From Nostoc sp. 'Peltigera membranacea cyanobiont' N6 (lineage in GTDB: Bacteria; Cyanobacteriota; Cyanobacteriia; Cyanobacteriales; Nostocaceae): 64,000 nucleotides of DNA. Both the position numbers and the translations under genes were made by a program. This document shows positions 50,858 to 59,119 of the stretch, piece by piece (position 1 is the stretch's first letter; every line of letters starts with the position of its first letter). Below the pieces are notes generated by a model. The model searched no databases. It was not told where the DNA came from and saw only the letters and a list, made by a program, of their open reading frames with translations. The stretch is from NCBI RefSeq assembly GCF_002949735.1, contig NZ_CP026682.1, forward strand, positions 62,001 through 126,000, read 5' to 3'.

Positions 50858-51172
50858 TTATGTGGCAGGCTTTACTTCCACAACACCACGGTACATTTTC
50901 ATACCGCAGGTGAACTGATATTCACCAGGATACTTAGGAGTAAATTCCACTGAAGTGGTTTGGTTAGGAGCAAGGTCAACGGCTAAGTCAAAGTCCGGTA
51001 TTAGCAATTTATCAAAACACTTGCTCAAATTGTGACGTTGGAAGTCCAATCTTACTGGTTGTCCCGCCTCTACAATTACTCGTTCCGGTTTGTAACCCTT
51101 TTCAACCGTAACAGTCGCTTCTTGAGTACCTTCTGGTGTTTTCACTGCTTTTATTGCTGACTCTGTAGGCAA
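50858..51172 (-). CDS. cupredoxin domain, separated by one stop codon from the preceding cupredoxin gene
   Basis: A 104-residue cupredoxin: EATVTVEKGYKPERVIVEAGQPVRLDFQRHNLSKCFDKLLIPDFDLAVDLAPN, then VEFTPKYPGEYQFTCGMKMYRG, with Cys and Met ligands around FTCGMKM. No ATG: the only near start is TTG 51172 without a clear ribosome-binding site and with no signal peptide. The frame is continuous with the preceding cupredoxin gene apart from a single TAG at 51179-51181. It is therefore best seen as the second domain of a split or readthrough two-domain protein. Confidence 0.75.
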   Translation of the reverse strand: MPTESAIKAVKTPEGTQEATVTVEKGYKPERVIVEAGQPVRLDFQRHNLSKCFDKLLIPDFDLAVDLAPNQTTSVEFTPKYPGEYQFTCGMKMYRGVVEVKPAT

Positions 51173-51178
51173 AGAAAG

Positions 51179-51763
51179 CTATGGTTGAATATGGTGAGTA
51201 GCTTGAGAAGTAGTTACTGGGGTTGCTTTTGCAGTCGAGTCAGAAGATTGAACTTCTATCACTCCTCGGAACATATTCATACCGCAGTTGAAGGTATAAG
51301 TACCTGCTTTGTCTGGTGTGAACTCAATGGATGTGACCTGGTTGAGTGGTAGGTCTTTGGCGATATGGAAATCAGGTAGGCGTATTTCTTCAAGACAACT
51401 ACTAGGGTCACGGCGTAGGAAATTAAGGCGGACTCTTTGACCTGCATTGACTAGAATTCGACTAGGTTCGTAGCCTCCATCTACAGTAATATCAATTTCT
51501 TGAATCCCATCATGGGCTTCGGCTTTTTGGGACTTTGGTTTACTTAGGAGAAACCACCAAATTTCTAGTCCGATTAACCCTAAGCCGGCTGTTGTAACTG
51601 CACCTTTTACCCAGAATGGTTGCTCAATGCGGCGGAACTGAGTTGTCTGCGATTGCTCGGTAGCTGGCATTTGATGATTCATCTGTGCAACTACTTTATC
51701 CGAGGCAACACTGAATGCCAATCCCAAGCTTGCTATACTGCTAAGAATTACTTTACTCAACAT
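51179..51763 (-). CDS. membrane-anchored cupredoxin-domain protein
   Basis: A 194-residue protein. N-terminal signal (LSSIASLGLAFSVASDKVVA), a linker with HQM, a membrane helix (VKGAVTTAGLGLIGLEIWWFLLS, about 52-74) and a cupredoxin (about 88-175) with DGGYEPSRILVNAGQRVRLNFLRRDPSSCLEEIRLPDFH and FTPDKAGTYTFNCGMNMFRG. It probably binds copper at the outer face of the membrane. It lies 11 bp downstream of the P-type ATPase in the same operon. The ORF ends at TAG 51179; the same frame continues with a second cupredoxin. Confidence 0.8.
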   Translation of the reverse strand: MLSKVILSSIASLGLAFSVASDKVVAQMNHQMPATEQSQTTQFRRIEQPFWVKGAVTTAGLGLIGLEIWWFLLSKPKSQKAEAHDGIQEIDITVDGGYEPSRILVNAGQRVRLNFLRRDPSSCLEEIRLPDFHIAKDLPLNQVTSIEFTPDKAGTYTFNCGMNMFRGVIEVQSSDSTAKATPVTTSQATHHIQP

Positions 51764-51774
51764 TTGCTACCTCC

Positions 51775-54036
51775 TTATGCTACTGGTTTAGCTTGAAATT
51801 TACGCAGACGTAGAGCATTTGTAACTACTGAAACCGAACTAAATGCCATTGCTGCACCTGCAATGATGGGGTTAAGCAACCAACCGAAGATGGGGAACAA
51901 AATACCCGCAGCAATCGGAATGCCAGCAACGTTGTAGATGAAGGCGAAGAATAGGTTTTGACGAATGTTACGAATTGTGGCGCGGCTGAGTTGAATTGCA
52001 GTGACAATGCTTCGTAAGTCACCGGAGATGAGCGTGATGTCACTGGCGGCGATCGCTACATCTGTCCCAGTGCCAATTGCCATTCCTACATCGGCTTGAG
52101 CTAGGGCTGGTGCATCATTAATACCATCACCAACCATTGCGACAATCTTTCCTTCCGATTGCAATTTCTGCACTGTAGCAGCTTTTTGATCGGGGCGGAC
52201 TTCTGCCAAAACACGGTTGATACCAACTTCACGGGCAATGGTTTCTGCGGTACGCCGATTATCTCCTGTGAGCATCACCACCTCTAAACCCAGTTTTTGC
52301 AAAGCACGAATTGCCTGTATTGAAGTAGGTTTGATGGCATCAGAAATCCCCATTAATCCCTGAATTTGTCCGTCAACCGTAATCCAAATCGCGGTTTTGC
52401 CCAGATACTCCAAACGCTCTTTATCTTGTTGTAAGGCTTGGGCATCAATGTCTAATTCTGACATCCATCGTTGCGTACCAATTTGCACAAGATGACCAGA
52501 AACTATACCCTGTACACCACTGCCTGTAATTGCCTCAAATTCCTTGACCGGAGCTAATTCCACTTCTTGAGATTGGGCATATCTGACAACAGCTTCTGCC
52601 AACGGATGTTCAGAATTGCGTTCCACAGATGCCGTAAGTTGCACCAACCTCATCTCATTACCATTAGCAGTACCATTGACGGTGACAAAATCCGTAACTG
52701 TTGGTTTACCTTGAGTGATGGTTCCAGTTTTATCTAGTACTATTGTTTGAATTTTGTGCGCCAGTTCTAAGCTTTCGGCACCTTTAATCAAAATGCCATT
52801 TTCTGCACCTTTACCCGTTCCTACCATTACAGAAGTTGGTGTAGCTAAACCCAGCGCACAAGGACAGGCGATAATTAGTACCCCAACCGTGGTAATCAGC
52901 GCCAAAGTCACGTTACCTGTAAAATTAAACCAAATGATGAAAGTGAGCAGTGCGATCGCAATTACCGCAGGCACAAACCATCCAGTTACTTGGTCTGCTA
53001 ATCTCTGAATTGGGGCTTTAGAACCCTGTGCTTGCTGTACTAATTGGACAATCTGCGCCAGTACAGTATCACTTCCGACTCGTGTCGCCCGAAACTTAAA
53101 ACTCCCAGTTTTGTTAATAGTAGCTCCAATCACTTCATCGCCTGGTTGCTTTTTGACAGGCACGCTTTCCCCTGTTACCATCCCTTCATCAATTGTGGAT
53201 GCTCCCTCAATTACTTCCCCGTCAACAGGAATTTTCTCGCCAGGACGAACCAGTATCACATCTCCAATTTGTACTTCTTCAATTGGGACATCTACTTCTC
53301 GTCCATTGCGAATCAAACGCGCTGTTTTAGCTTGTAACCCAATCAGCTTACGGATAGCTTCTGAGGTTTGTCCTTTAGCACGATTTTCAAATAGTCTGCC
53401 TAGCAAAATCAGGGTAATGACGACAGCAGCAGTTTCATAATACACATCTGGTGTTAACCCCTGATTGATGAAAAAGCTGGGAAATAATGTGGGAAATAGC
53501 GAATAAAAATACGCTGCACTTGTACCCAAAGCAATTAGGGTATCCATTGTGGCAGCATGACGTTTTAAAGCTTTCCATCCATTAATGTAGAAGGAGTAAC
53601 CACACCAGAACTGTACTGGGGTAGTAAGTATCAACTGCACCCAAGGATTATGCAACCATGCTGGGATAAAGGGTAAGTGCAACCCTGTCATCATTGGCAG
53701 TGAACCTATAACCAACACAGTGCTAATGATGCTCCCTACCGTCACTTTTCGCATTAAATCACGAGATTCTCTTAAGCGATGTTTTTTCTCCACATCGTCT
53801 TCTCCCGTCATCAGATTTTGTTTTTGGAGTGGGTAGGCAGAGTAACCTGCTGCATCTACTGCTTCTTGAATAGCTTCTAAATCAGTTCTTTTAGGGTCAT
53901 ATTTAACTGTTGCCTGTTCTGCTCCAAAATTCACAATACATTCATCGACACCGGGGACAGAATTAATCGCGTCTTCAATGCTGTTGGCACAAGAGGCACA
54001 ACTCATGCCGCGCAGTTTAAGTGTGACTGTTTCCAT
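51775..54036 (-). CDS. copA: Cu+-exporting P1B-type ATPase
   Basis: A 753-residue copper pump. One N-terminal HMA domain (GMSCASCANSIEDAI, about 9-23). Membrane helices flank the CPC motif (IIACPCALGLATPTS, about 386-400). Actuator TGES; phosphorylation DKTGTITQGKP (about 434); nucleotide-binding HP (SEHPLAEAVV) and GDGINDAPALAQADVG (about 639). N-Y and MxxSS-type helices near the end (FIYNVAGIPIAAG; AGAAMAFSSVSVV) fit P1B-1, Cu(I)-specific. Cyanobacterial relatives are PacS and CtaA. Located between chaperone 2 and the cupredoxin gene in a minus-strand operon with a MerR-type promoter. Confidence 0.95.
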   Translation of the reverse strand: METVTLKLRGMSCASCANSIEDAINSVPGVDECIVNFGAEQATVKYDPKRTDLEAIQEAVDAAGYSAYPLQKQNLMTGEDDVEKKHRLRESRDLMRKVTVGSIISTVLVIGSLPMMTGLHLPFIPAWLHNPWVQLILTTPVQFWCGYSFYINGWKALKRHAATMDTLIALGTSAAYFYSLFPTLFPSFFINQGLTPDVYYETAAVVITLILLGRLFENRAKGQTSEAIRKLIGLQAKTARLIRNGREVDVPIEEVQIGDVILVRPGEKIPVDGEVIEGASTIDEGMVTGESVPVKKQPGDEVIGATINKTGSFKFRATRVGSDTVLAQIVQLVQQAQGSKAPIQRLADQVTGWFVPAVIAIALLTFIIWFNFTGNVTLALITTVGVLIIACPCALGLATPTSVMVGTGKGAENGILIKGAESLELAHKIQTIVLDKTGTITQGKPTVTDFVTVNGTANGNEMRLVQLTASVERNSEHPLAEAVVRYAQSQEVELAPVKEFEAITGSGVQGIVSGHLVQIGTQRWMSELDIDAQALQQDKERLEYLGKTAIWITVDGQIQGLMGISDAIKPTSIQAIRALQKLGLEVVMLTGDNRRTAETIAREVGINRVLAEVRPDQKAATVQKLQSEGKIVAMVGDGINDAPALAQADVGMAIGTGTDVAIAASDITLISGDLRSIVTAIQLSRATIRNIRQNLFFAFIYNVAGIPIAAGILFPIFGWLLNPIIAGAAMAFSSVSVVTNALRLRKFQAKPVA

Positions 54037-54088
54037 TCTTTTGGCTCCTTAACACTCAGTTGTTTTAACAAGATGGGAAAGTTCAATG

Positions 54089-54283
54089 TCATGCGACCGA
54101 ATAGCCAGCAGCTGTAATTGCTTCTTGTACTGCTGCTTCGGTTGTCTGAGTTTCGATTCTGACTAGCTTAGTTTTCGGATCGGCCTCAACCTTAGCCGTG
54201 GGGTCAACTGCTTGGATGGCTTTTGTAATCGTTTCTCCACAAGCAGAACAAGCCATGTTAGGAACTTTTAGTTGGAGTGTCAT
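54089..54283 (-). CDS. HMA-domain copper chaperone (Atx1/CopZ type) 2
   Basis: A 64-residue protein from ATG 54283, chosen because AAGGAAAG lies just upstream and because it then matches chaperone 1 at 49904 residue for residue in length. Metal site MACSACGETI (CxxC); end TAAGYS. It lies 52 bp upstream of the ATPase gene in the same operon and probably hands Cu(I) to it. A longer frame to 54343 would translate the promoter region. Confidence 0.9.
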   Translation of the reverse strand: MTLQLKVPNMACSACGETITKAIQAVDPTAKVEADPKTKLVRIETQTTEAAVQEAITAAGYSVA

Positions 54284-54311
54284 CAATACTTTCCTTTTAT
54301 GAAGTAATTCT

Positions 54312-54343
54312 ATTGTGAAATCTCCATCCCACTGGAGAGTCAA
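54312..54343 (-). promoter_or_regulatory. MerR-type promoter/operator before the chaperone-ATPase operon
   Basis: On the minus strand: TTGACT (-35), CTCTCCAG dyad partner CTGGAGAG with one arm slightly imperfect, 20-bp spacer, then CACAAT (-10). It lies about 30 bp upstream of the chaperone 2 start and would drive chaperone 2, copA and the cupredoxins. Confidence 0.7.
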
Positions 54344-54811
54344 GAGGGGGAAGAAAATTTTTTAGCCTCTGGTTAAAAACTTGGAATGGCTTCAGCCATA
54401 TAAAAAATAAATCTCTAGGCTGTAGCCCTTATAGAGTAGGATTTATTTTTCTTACAAAACTGAGATTAAGCTTCGCTGCTCATATTCGACTTCAGTAGTA
54501 CAAAAGAAGTATTTTGTGCTGTTCCTAACTTGTTAAGAGCAATCGCTCAACGTCTAGTAGAAAATTTAGTGGTAGCTGGGTTAGGAGCTTCTGTTTGGCG
54601 ATCGCATTGTAGTAATTTCAATATATGTAAATAGGTTTTTAAAATTAAAAACTCAAGAAATAATATATTCGTTTAAATATGAAATATTTGAATTTCAAAA
54701 GTATAAGTAGTAAAAAGTAAAATATAATCCTGTTTAGTACTTTTACTCAAGTTGCGCTCACTGACCACTACATGAATAAATTGCAACGCAGCAGTCAGCA
54801 ATTATAGTTAC
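54344..54811. other. intergenic region with hairpin and decayed reading frame
   Basis: AAAAATAAATC (54403-54413) and GATTTATTTTT (54440-54450) form an A/T-rich terminator-like stem-loop. On the plus strand, 54470-54634 reads as an open, startless frame (CAVPNLLRAIAQRLVENLVV) that looks like a decayed gene piece; I cannot assign a family. The rest is AT-rich and without a gene. Confidence 0.35.
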
Positions 54812-55165
54812 TTATGCCATAGCTGTAGCCATTTGGCGACAAGAATCCGCGCATCGACGGCAAGAGGCGGCACAGCGTTTGCAGTGGTCGCTATCGTGTT
54901 TTTCACATTCACTAGCGCAGCGATCGCAAGCTTCAGCACAGACTCCGCACATCTGAGCATGGAGAGCCGAATTGCGAGACATAAAACGAGCGCACAGAGC
55001 GCAAGTATCAGCACAGTCTCGGCACAGCTTAATGCATTGAGCCATCATCTGTACCATGTCGCTACTTAAGCAGGCATCGGCACAGTTTTCGCAATCGCGT
55101 AGACAATCAAAGCAAGCCTCTATGCAACTTTGAAGCAAGGATTGGTGAGATTGGGTTGTCGTCAT
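54812..55165 (-). CDS. four-helix bundle copper-storage-like protein (DUF326/Csp)
   Basis: A 117-residue protein with 21 cysteines spaced for the inside of a four-helix bundle: CIEACFDCLRDCENCADAC, then CIKLCRDCADTCALCARF, CGVCAEACDRCASEC and CKRCAASCRRCADSC. This is the DUF326/Csp signature; Csp tetramers store many Cu(I) ions per monomer. No signal peptide, so a cytosolic form (Csp3-like). It lies in the copper island and an 11-bp-period TTTCAT repeat lies about 140 bp upstream. ATG at 55165. Confidence 0.88.
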   Translation of the reverse strand: MTTTQSHQSLLQSCIEACFDCLRDCENCADACLSSDMVQMMAQCIKLCRDCADTCALCARFMSRNSALHAQMCGVCAEACDRCASECEKHDSDHCKRCAASCRRCADSCRQMATAMA

Positions 55166-55305
55166 AAATTATACCTCCTATTTAAAGTCGTCAATTTTAG
55201 ATGAAGCAGTATTTATGCCTCTTTGTGATCACATTAAAAAACTATCAATATGTTTGCGTCTACCTAATGGCACAAGAAATATTTATTACTAATGACATAA
55301 TGAAA

Positions 55306-55322
55306 TTTCATACTAATTTCAT
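55306..55322. promoter_or_regulatory. CopR-like direct repeat (site A)
   Basis: TTTCAT at 55306 and again at 55317, spaced 11 bp start to start. It lies about 140 bp upstream of the minus-strand storage protein. A weaker related pair (TTTTAT 55363, TTTCAT 55374) lies further right. Confidence 0.55.
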
Positions 55323-55518
55323 TTGAGTATGCATAACTATTTTTAAATTAGAATTCCAAGGATTTTATATTAATTTCATCACTGTGTGGAAAGCTAAAAA
55401 TATAGGGAAATATAGTGTTATCAAAAACTGAGTTAATAATTTATCAAAATTCGGGTATGGTCACAAACTGATAACCACACTATTTGAGTGAAGCAATAAT
55501 TTGTGGTAAAGCCTTACA

Positions 55519-55732
55519 GCACTTACGGCAGCTATGAGGTACATTCCCAAATCTGAAAGCTTTGATAGGAGAGGGCAAGGAGAAAAACTGTATTGCGTAA
55601 TAGCCGGAAGCGCTGTAACAGTGCGTTAGCGATCGCTAACGCACTTACGGCAGCTATGAGGTACATCCTAAAAGCTGAAAGCGATAATAGGAGACGGGCA
55701 AGGAGAAAACTATATCGCATAATAGCCGGAAG
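55519..55732 (+). repeat. tandem direct repeat, two copies about 85 bp long, offset 122 bp
   Basis: Copy 1 (about 55519-55603) and copy 2 (about 55641-55727) share CACTTACGGCAGCTATGAGG, then GGCAAGGAGAAAA, then TAATAGCCGGAAGCG, with scattered differences. Between them lies a HIP1 site in an inverted GTTAGCGATCGCTAAC. No gene is supported here. Confidence 0.7.
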
Positions 55733-55889
55733 CGTTGTACCACCATCATGCTTCAATACTATGCCATCAGTTTCGCATACTTTACGCCGACAAATCAAAG
55801 CAGGGTGCTACGAATTAGAACACTGTTGTACTGTGCTACGGTATCCTAATTCCTTGTAGCTAGTCTTTGCCAAAGGCAGCAACCTTTAA

Positions 55890-55906
55890 TTTCATCCTAA
55901 TTTCAT
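55890..55906. promoter_or_regulatory. CopR-like direct repeat (site B) upstream of copM
   Basis: TTTCATCCTAATTTCAT: TTTCAT at 55890 and 55901, 11-bp period, followed by CTTCAT. It lies about 162 bp before the DUF305 gene start. The same 17-mer is found at 57250. Confidence 0.65.
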
Positions 55907-56007
55907 CTTCATCTGCCAAACTATGTAGTAATTACCATAGTTGCATTGTAAGCAACCAGTTACCTGGGTGATTTTATTACCTGGGGAAAAATAAATCACT
56001 TAAAGGG

Positions 56008-56040
56008 TTGACTCTCCAGTTAACTGGAGATTGCAAAATA
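56008..56040 (+). promoter_or_regulatory. MerR-type promoter/operator before copM
   Basis: TTGACT (56008-56013), dyad TCTCCAGTTAACTGGAGA, 20-bp spacer, then CAAAAT (-10, 56034-56039). It is 28 bp before the start of the DUF305 gene. Only plus-strand member of the four dyads. Confidence 0.7.
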
Positions 56041-56067
56041 AAATTAGGAAATATTTAGATAATCACT

Positions 56068-56790
56068 ATGCAACTTTCTACTCTGAAAAACAGCTTTTTG
56101 TCATTGACCTTAGTAGCGATCGCCTCTGTCCCTATCGGCCTGTTAACAGCCTGTTCTACAACTACTTCCCGAAACCAAGCATCAAACCCTACTACCACCG
56201 CCACTGATACTAGCGACAAGCAACCGATGAACCATGACGGTGGCATGATGAATCATGGTAGTGGCACGATGAACCATAACATGTCAATGGATTTAGGTTC
56301 AGCCGATGCTAATTATGATTTGCGTTTTATTGATGCGATGACTCCGCACCATCAAGGAGCAGTGGAGATGGCAAATGTTGCACAGGAGAAATCAAAACGT
56401 CCTGAAATCAAAAAGCTGGCTTCGGAAATTATTAAAGATCAAGATAAAGAAATCGCCCAGTTGAAACAGTGGCGCACAGCTTGGTATCCCGGAGCAAGCA
56501 GTACCCCGGTAGCTTATGATGCGAAAACAGGTAAAACAGTCGCAATGCCTCACGAACAAATGCAAGGCATGATGATGAATATGGACTTAGGAGCCGCCGA
56601 TGCTGAGTTTGACTTGCGGTTCATAAATGCAATGATTCCTCATCACGAAAGTGCAATTACAATGGCTCAAGATGCATTGAGTAAGTCTAAGCGTCCTGAA
56701 ATCAAGAAATTAGCTCAAAGTATCATTGATTCACAACAAACAGAGATTAACCAAATGAAACAGTGGCGAAAAACTTGGTATAACCAGTGA
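56068..56790 (+). CDS. copM: CopM-like DUF305 copper-binding protein
   Basis: A 240-residue exported protein. Signal peptide with lipobox (LLTACSTT, cysteine near 29). Linker rich in His and Met (MNHDGGMMNHGSGTMNHNM). Two DUF305 repeats (about 76-140 and 174-238), each with LRFIDAMTPHHQGAVEMA or LRFINAMIPHHESAITMA and the conserved SKRPEIKKLA. The paired structure, Met/His motifs and copper-island context fit Synechocystis CopM, a periplasmic copper-binding protein important for copper tolerance. Expression seems to be under both a MerR-type promoter and a CopR-like site. The symbol is by similarity. Confidence 0.85.
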   Translation: MQLSTLKNSFLSLTLVAIASVPIGLLTACSTTTSRNQASNPTTTATDTSDKQPMNHDGGMMNHGSGTMNHNMSMDLGSADANYDLRFIDAMTPHHQGAVEMANVAQEKSKRPEIKKLASEIIKDQDKEIAQLKQWRTAWYPGASSTPVAYDAKTGKTVAMPHEQMQGMMMNMDLGAADAEFDLRFINAMIPHHESAITMAQDALSKSKRPEIKKLAQSIIDSQQTEINQMKQWRKTWYNQ

Positions 56791-57368
56791 GTCCAGTCCT
56801 GTACTGCTTCCCTACGGAACGCTTTGCGTTGCTTGCTTCTTTGCAGGAGTACGCAGAAACCGCAGGGTAGGCAGGAAACCCACCGTAGGGACTGGCTATC
56901 TTCTCTTCTCTTCTTAGGCTGCACCTTAAGCGTAGCTATGCCGCAGCCTTTACGGGACGCTGCGCGTTGCAAGATCCCCGGAGGGGTACGGAGACGAAGG
57001 CAGCGAACGAGACGCTCCGCGAACTCAGTGGAAGCGACGTTAAGAGCTTCACGCTAAAAGGTTTGCCAAGCTAGGGAACTGGTGTTAGCGAGTAGTCCAA
57101 CGTCAGTAATAGCGTCACCTGAAGGTAAGCAAAAGTATCTATGTGAAGCATGATGTAAGTATCCAATGTCAAATAGATAGGGAACACTTGCTCTCTTGAA
57201 TTCCAGTTGGGTTTAGAGTGATGTGATTCTGAGAGCAGTCAAAGCTTGATTTCATCCTAATTTCATTTCTAAATGAAAGACTGGTAAAAGAGTGTATTTC
57301 TAAAATTTAAAAGTAATTTTGACTGTTCGCAATTTCTTCCCTCCCATACTCAAGGATTTTTAGTAGCG
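56791..57368. other. 578-bp intergenic region upstream of the cusBA pair
   Basis: The left half is GC-rich mosaic repeat typical of Nostoc intergenic DNA (ACGGGACGCTGCGCG, GAGACGCTCCGCGAACTC near 57010). The right half is AT-rich and contains the TTTCAT direct repeat at 57250-57266, which is the presumed control site of cusBA. No gene supported. Confidence 0.5.
57250..57266. promoter_or_regulatory. CopR-like direct repeat (site C) upstream of cusBA
   Basis: TTTCATCCTAATTTCAT, identical to site B at 55890; TTTCAT at 57250 and 57261, 11-bp period. It lies about 103 bp before the adaptor gene start. Confidence 0.65.
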
Positions 57369-59054
57369 ATGTCTAACTCTTTGCGTTCCCAAACACCTAC
57401 AGCTATTCGTTATGTTTCTGGCACATTCCTGAGCCTGCTGTTATTAGCAAGTCCCGCAGTTGTTCTGGCTCATCGTGGACATGGAGACGAATTTCAAGGA
57501 GGAAGTGAAGCCACTTCAACTAATAATTCTATTCAGGTTGATGCCGACACAGCCAAACGGTTAGGGATTAAAGTCGAGCCTGTTCAACGTCAGCGGCTAG
57601 CCATTGGCATTAAAACCACTGGACAAATAGAGACTCTTCCTAACCAAAAAGTAGAAGTGACCACCCCAATTGAAGGGGCGAAAGTTGTTGAATTGTTGGT
57701 GGAACCTGGTGCATCAGTAAAACTTGGTCAACCTGTTGCTATAGTTACTAGTCCAGGCTTGGTGACATTACGTGTGGAATCTCAGGACAAATTAGCACAA
57801 GGTCAAGCTGATTTACAATTAGCCCAAGCTGACTTAAGACTAGCTCAACAAAATTACCAAAGATATCAACAAATAGCTGACTCTGAAATTGCCCAAGCAG
57901 AGAGTCAAGTTGACTTTGCTCAAGAAAAGTACAACAAAGATAAACAGTTAGCCACTGAAGGCGCTTTACCCCGACGCAATGCTTTAGAATCCCAGACCCA
58001 GCTAGCACAGGCAAAAGCCGAACTTACCAAAGCTAACAGCCGTCGGGACGTTATCGGGGCAGAAAATCAACTTAAACGCGCCCAAGCATCAGTTCAACTA
58101 GCAAAGTCAAATATTAATCGCAGTAATACTAGTTATCAAACTCGACTTGCTCAACTGGGAAACCTTCCCAATGCTAAGGGATTAGTAACAGTAACCGCTC
58201 CTATATCTGGTAAGGTTGCTGATAGAGAAGTTACTATCGGTCAAACTTTTAATGATGCTGGTGGTAAATTGATGACGATTGTCAATGATAGTCGGCTTTT
58301 TGCCACAGCTAACATTTATGAAAAAGATTTAGGTAGAGTTAAAGCTGGTCAAAGGGTGACTCTAAAAGTAGCCAGTATGCCTGAGCGTACCTTTTCTGGA
58401 CGAATTTCCCGGATTGGTACGGTGGTAGAAGGAGAAACACGAGTTGTACCAGTACAAGCAGAGGTAAATAACTCTCTTCGGCAACTCAAACCAGGAATGT
58501 TTGCCGAGCTAGAAGTCTTAACAGACCAAACGTCCTCTGCTATTTCAGCTATTCCGACCTCAGCAGTGGTTGACGCGAATGGTAAGAAAGTTGTTTACGT
58601 ACAAAATGGTAATGCTTACCAAACAGTTGAAGTGACTTTAGGGCAAACCTCTGGAGATATGGTTGAGGTTAAGAGTGGCTTATTTGAGGGCGATATGATT
58701 GTCACTCAACGCGCACCACAACTTTACGCACAATCATTGCGGAGTGGTACTAAGCCAAAAGAAGATGAGCATGGTGCAGTTCCCTCACAGACAACAGAGG
58801 TTAAAACGTCTAGCTTGTCAGTACCCTGGTGGATTGGAGCAGGGGGAGGAACTACACTTGCCATTGTAGCTTTTATGGCGGGTACTTTCTGGTCTAGTCG
58901 TCGCAGTAAGTCGCATTTGATACTAGTAGGTAACTCAGAGTTAAACCCTCCTGTGTCTGAAACAGAAATTCATTACAACAACTCTAAGTCGCCGACTTTA
59001 TCCAGATCGACAATTGTGCATGAGCAAGAAGACCCTCACCATCCACAGTCTTAG
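57369..59054 (+). CDS. RND efflux periplasmic adaptor (CusB/CzcB-like)
   Basis: A 561-residue membrane-fusion protein. Signal-like N-terminus (VSGTFLSLLLLASPAVVLA) followed by HRGHGDEF, a metal-binding type. Lipoyl half (VEVTTPIEGAKVVELLVEPGASVKLGQPV), long coiled-coil hairpin (about 140-260), the second lipoyl half (GLVTVTAPISGKVADREVTIGQTFN), a beta-barrel and MPD domain, then a C-terminal membrane segment (WWIGAGGGTTLAIVAFMAGTFW, near 480) that is unusual for CusB. It is followed 65 bp downstream by the RND pump, with which it forms a heavy-metal efflux complex. The outer-membrane partner is not in this window. Confidence 0.88.
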   Translation: MSNSLRSQTPTAIRYVSGTFLSLLLLASPAVVLAHRGHGDEFQGGSEATSTNNSIQVDADTAKRLGIKVEPVQRQRLAIGIKTTGQIETLPNQKVEVTTPIEGAKVVELLVEPGASVKLGQPVAIVTSPGLVTLRVESQDKLAQGQADLQLAQADLRLAQQNYQRYQQIADSEIAQAESQVDFAQEKYNKDKQLATEGALPRRNALESQTQLAQAKAELTKANSRRDVIGAENQLKRAQASVQLAKSNINRSNTSYQTRLAQLGNLPNAKGLVTVTAPISGKVADREVTIGQTFNDAGGKLMTIVNDSRLFATANIYEKDLGRVKAGQRVTLKVASMPERTFSGRISRIGTVVEGETRVVPVQAEVNNSLRQLKPGMFAELEVLTDQTSSAISAIPTSAVVDANGKKVVYVQNGNAYQTVEVTLGQTSGDMVEVKSGLFEGDMIVTQRAPQLYAQSLRSGTKPKEDEHGAVPSQTTEVKTSSLSVPWWIGAGGGTTLAIVAFMAGTFWSSRRSKSHLILVGNSELNPPVSETEIHYNNSKSPTLSRSTIVHEQEDPHHPQS

Positions 59055-59119
59055 TTGACCTAAATAAGATCCTATTTTCACTTAATACGTACTTACACTG
59101 AACGTTGATTGAACAAAAT

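Larger units (their letters stand above)
55166..56067. other. 902-bp regulatory/repeat region between storage protein and copM
   Basis: Holds the TTTCAT direct repeats at 55306 and 55890, the tandem repeat at 55519-55732, and the MerR-type promoter at 56008. Two short overlapping open frames on opposite strands (near 55530-55860) simply read through the repeat and are not supported as genes. Confidence 0.6.

Noticed and set aside
54089..54343. 84-codon version of the second copper chaperone
   Set aside because: The extra N-terminal codons translate the MerR-type promoter; ATG 54283 gives the standard 64-aa HMA fold.
55532..55859. Two 88-codon frames on opposite strands in the region before copM
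   Set aside because: Both simply read through the tandem repeat; their translations mirror the repeat and have no start context.
56715..57057. 85- and 77-codon frames after copM, on opposite strands
   Set aside because: They consist of GC-rich mosaic intergenic repeat sequence and show no coding pattern.
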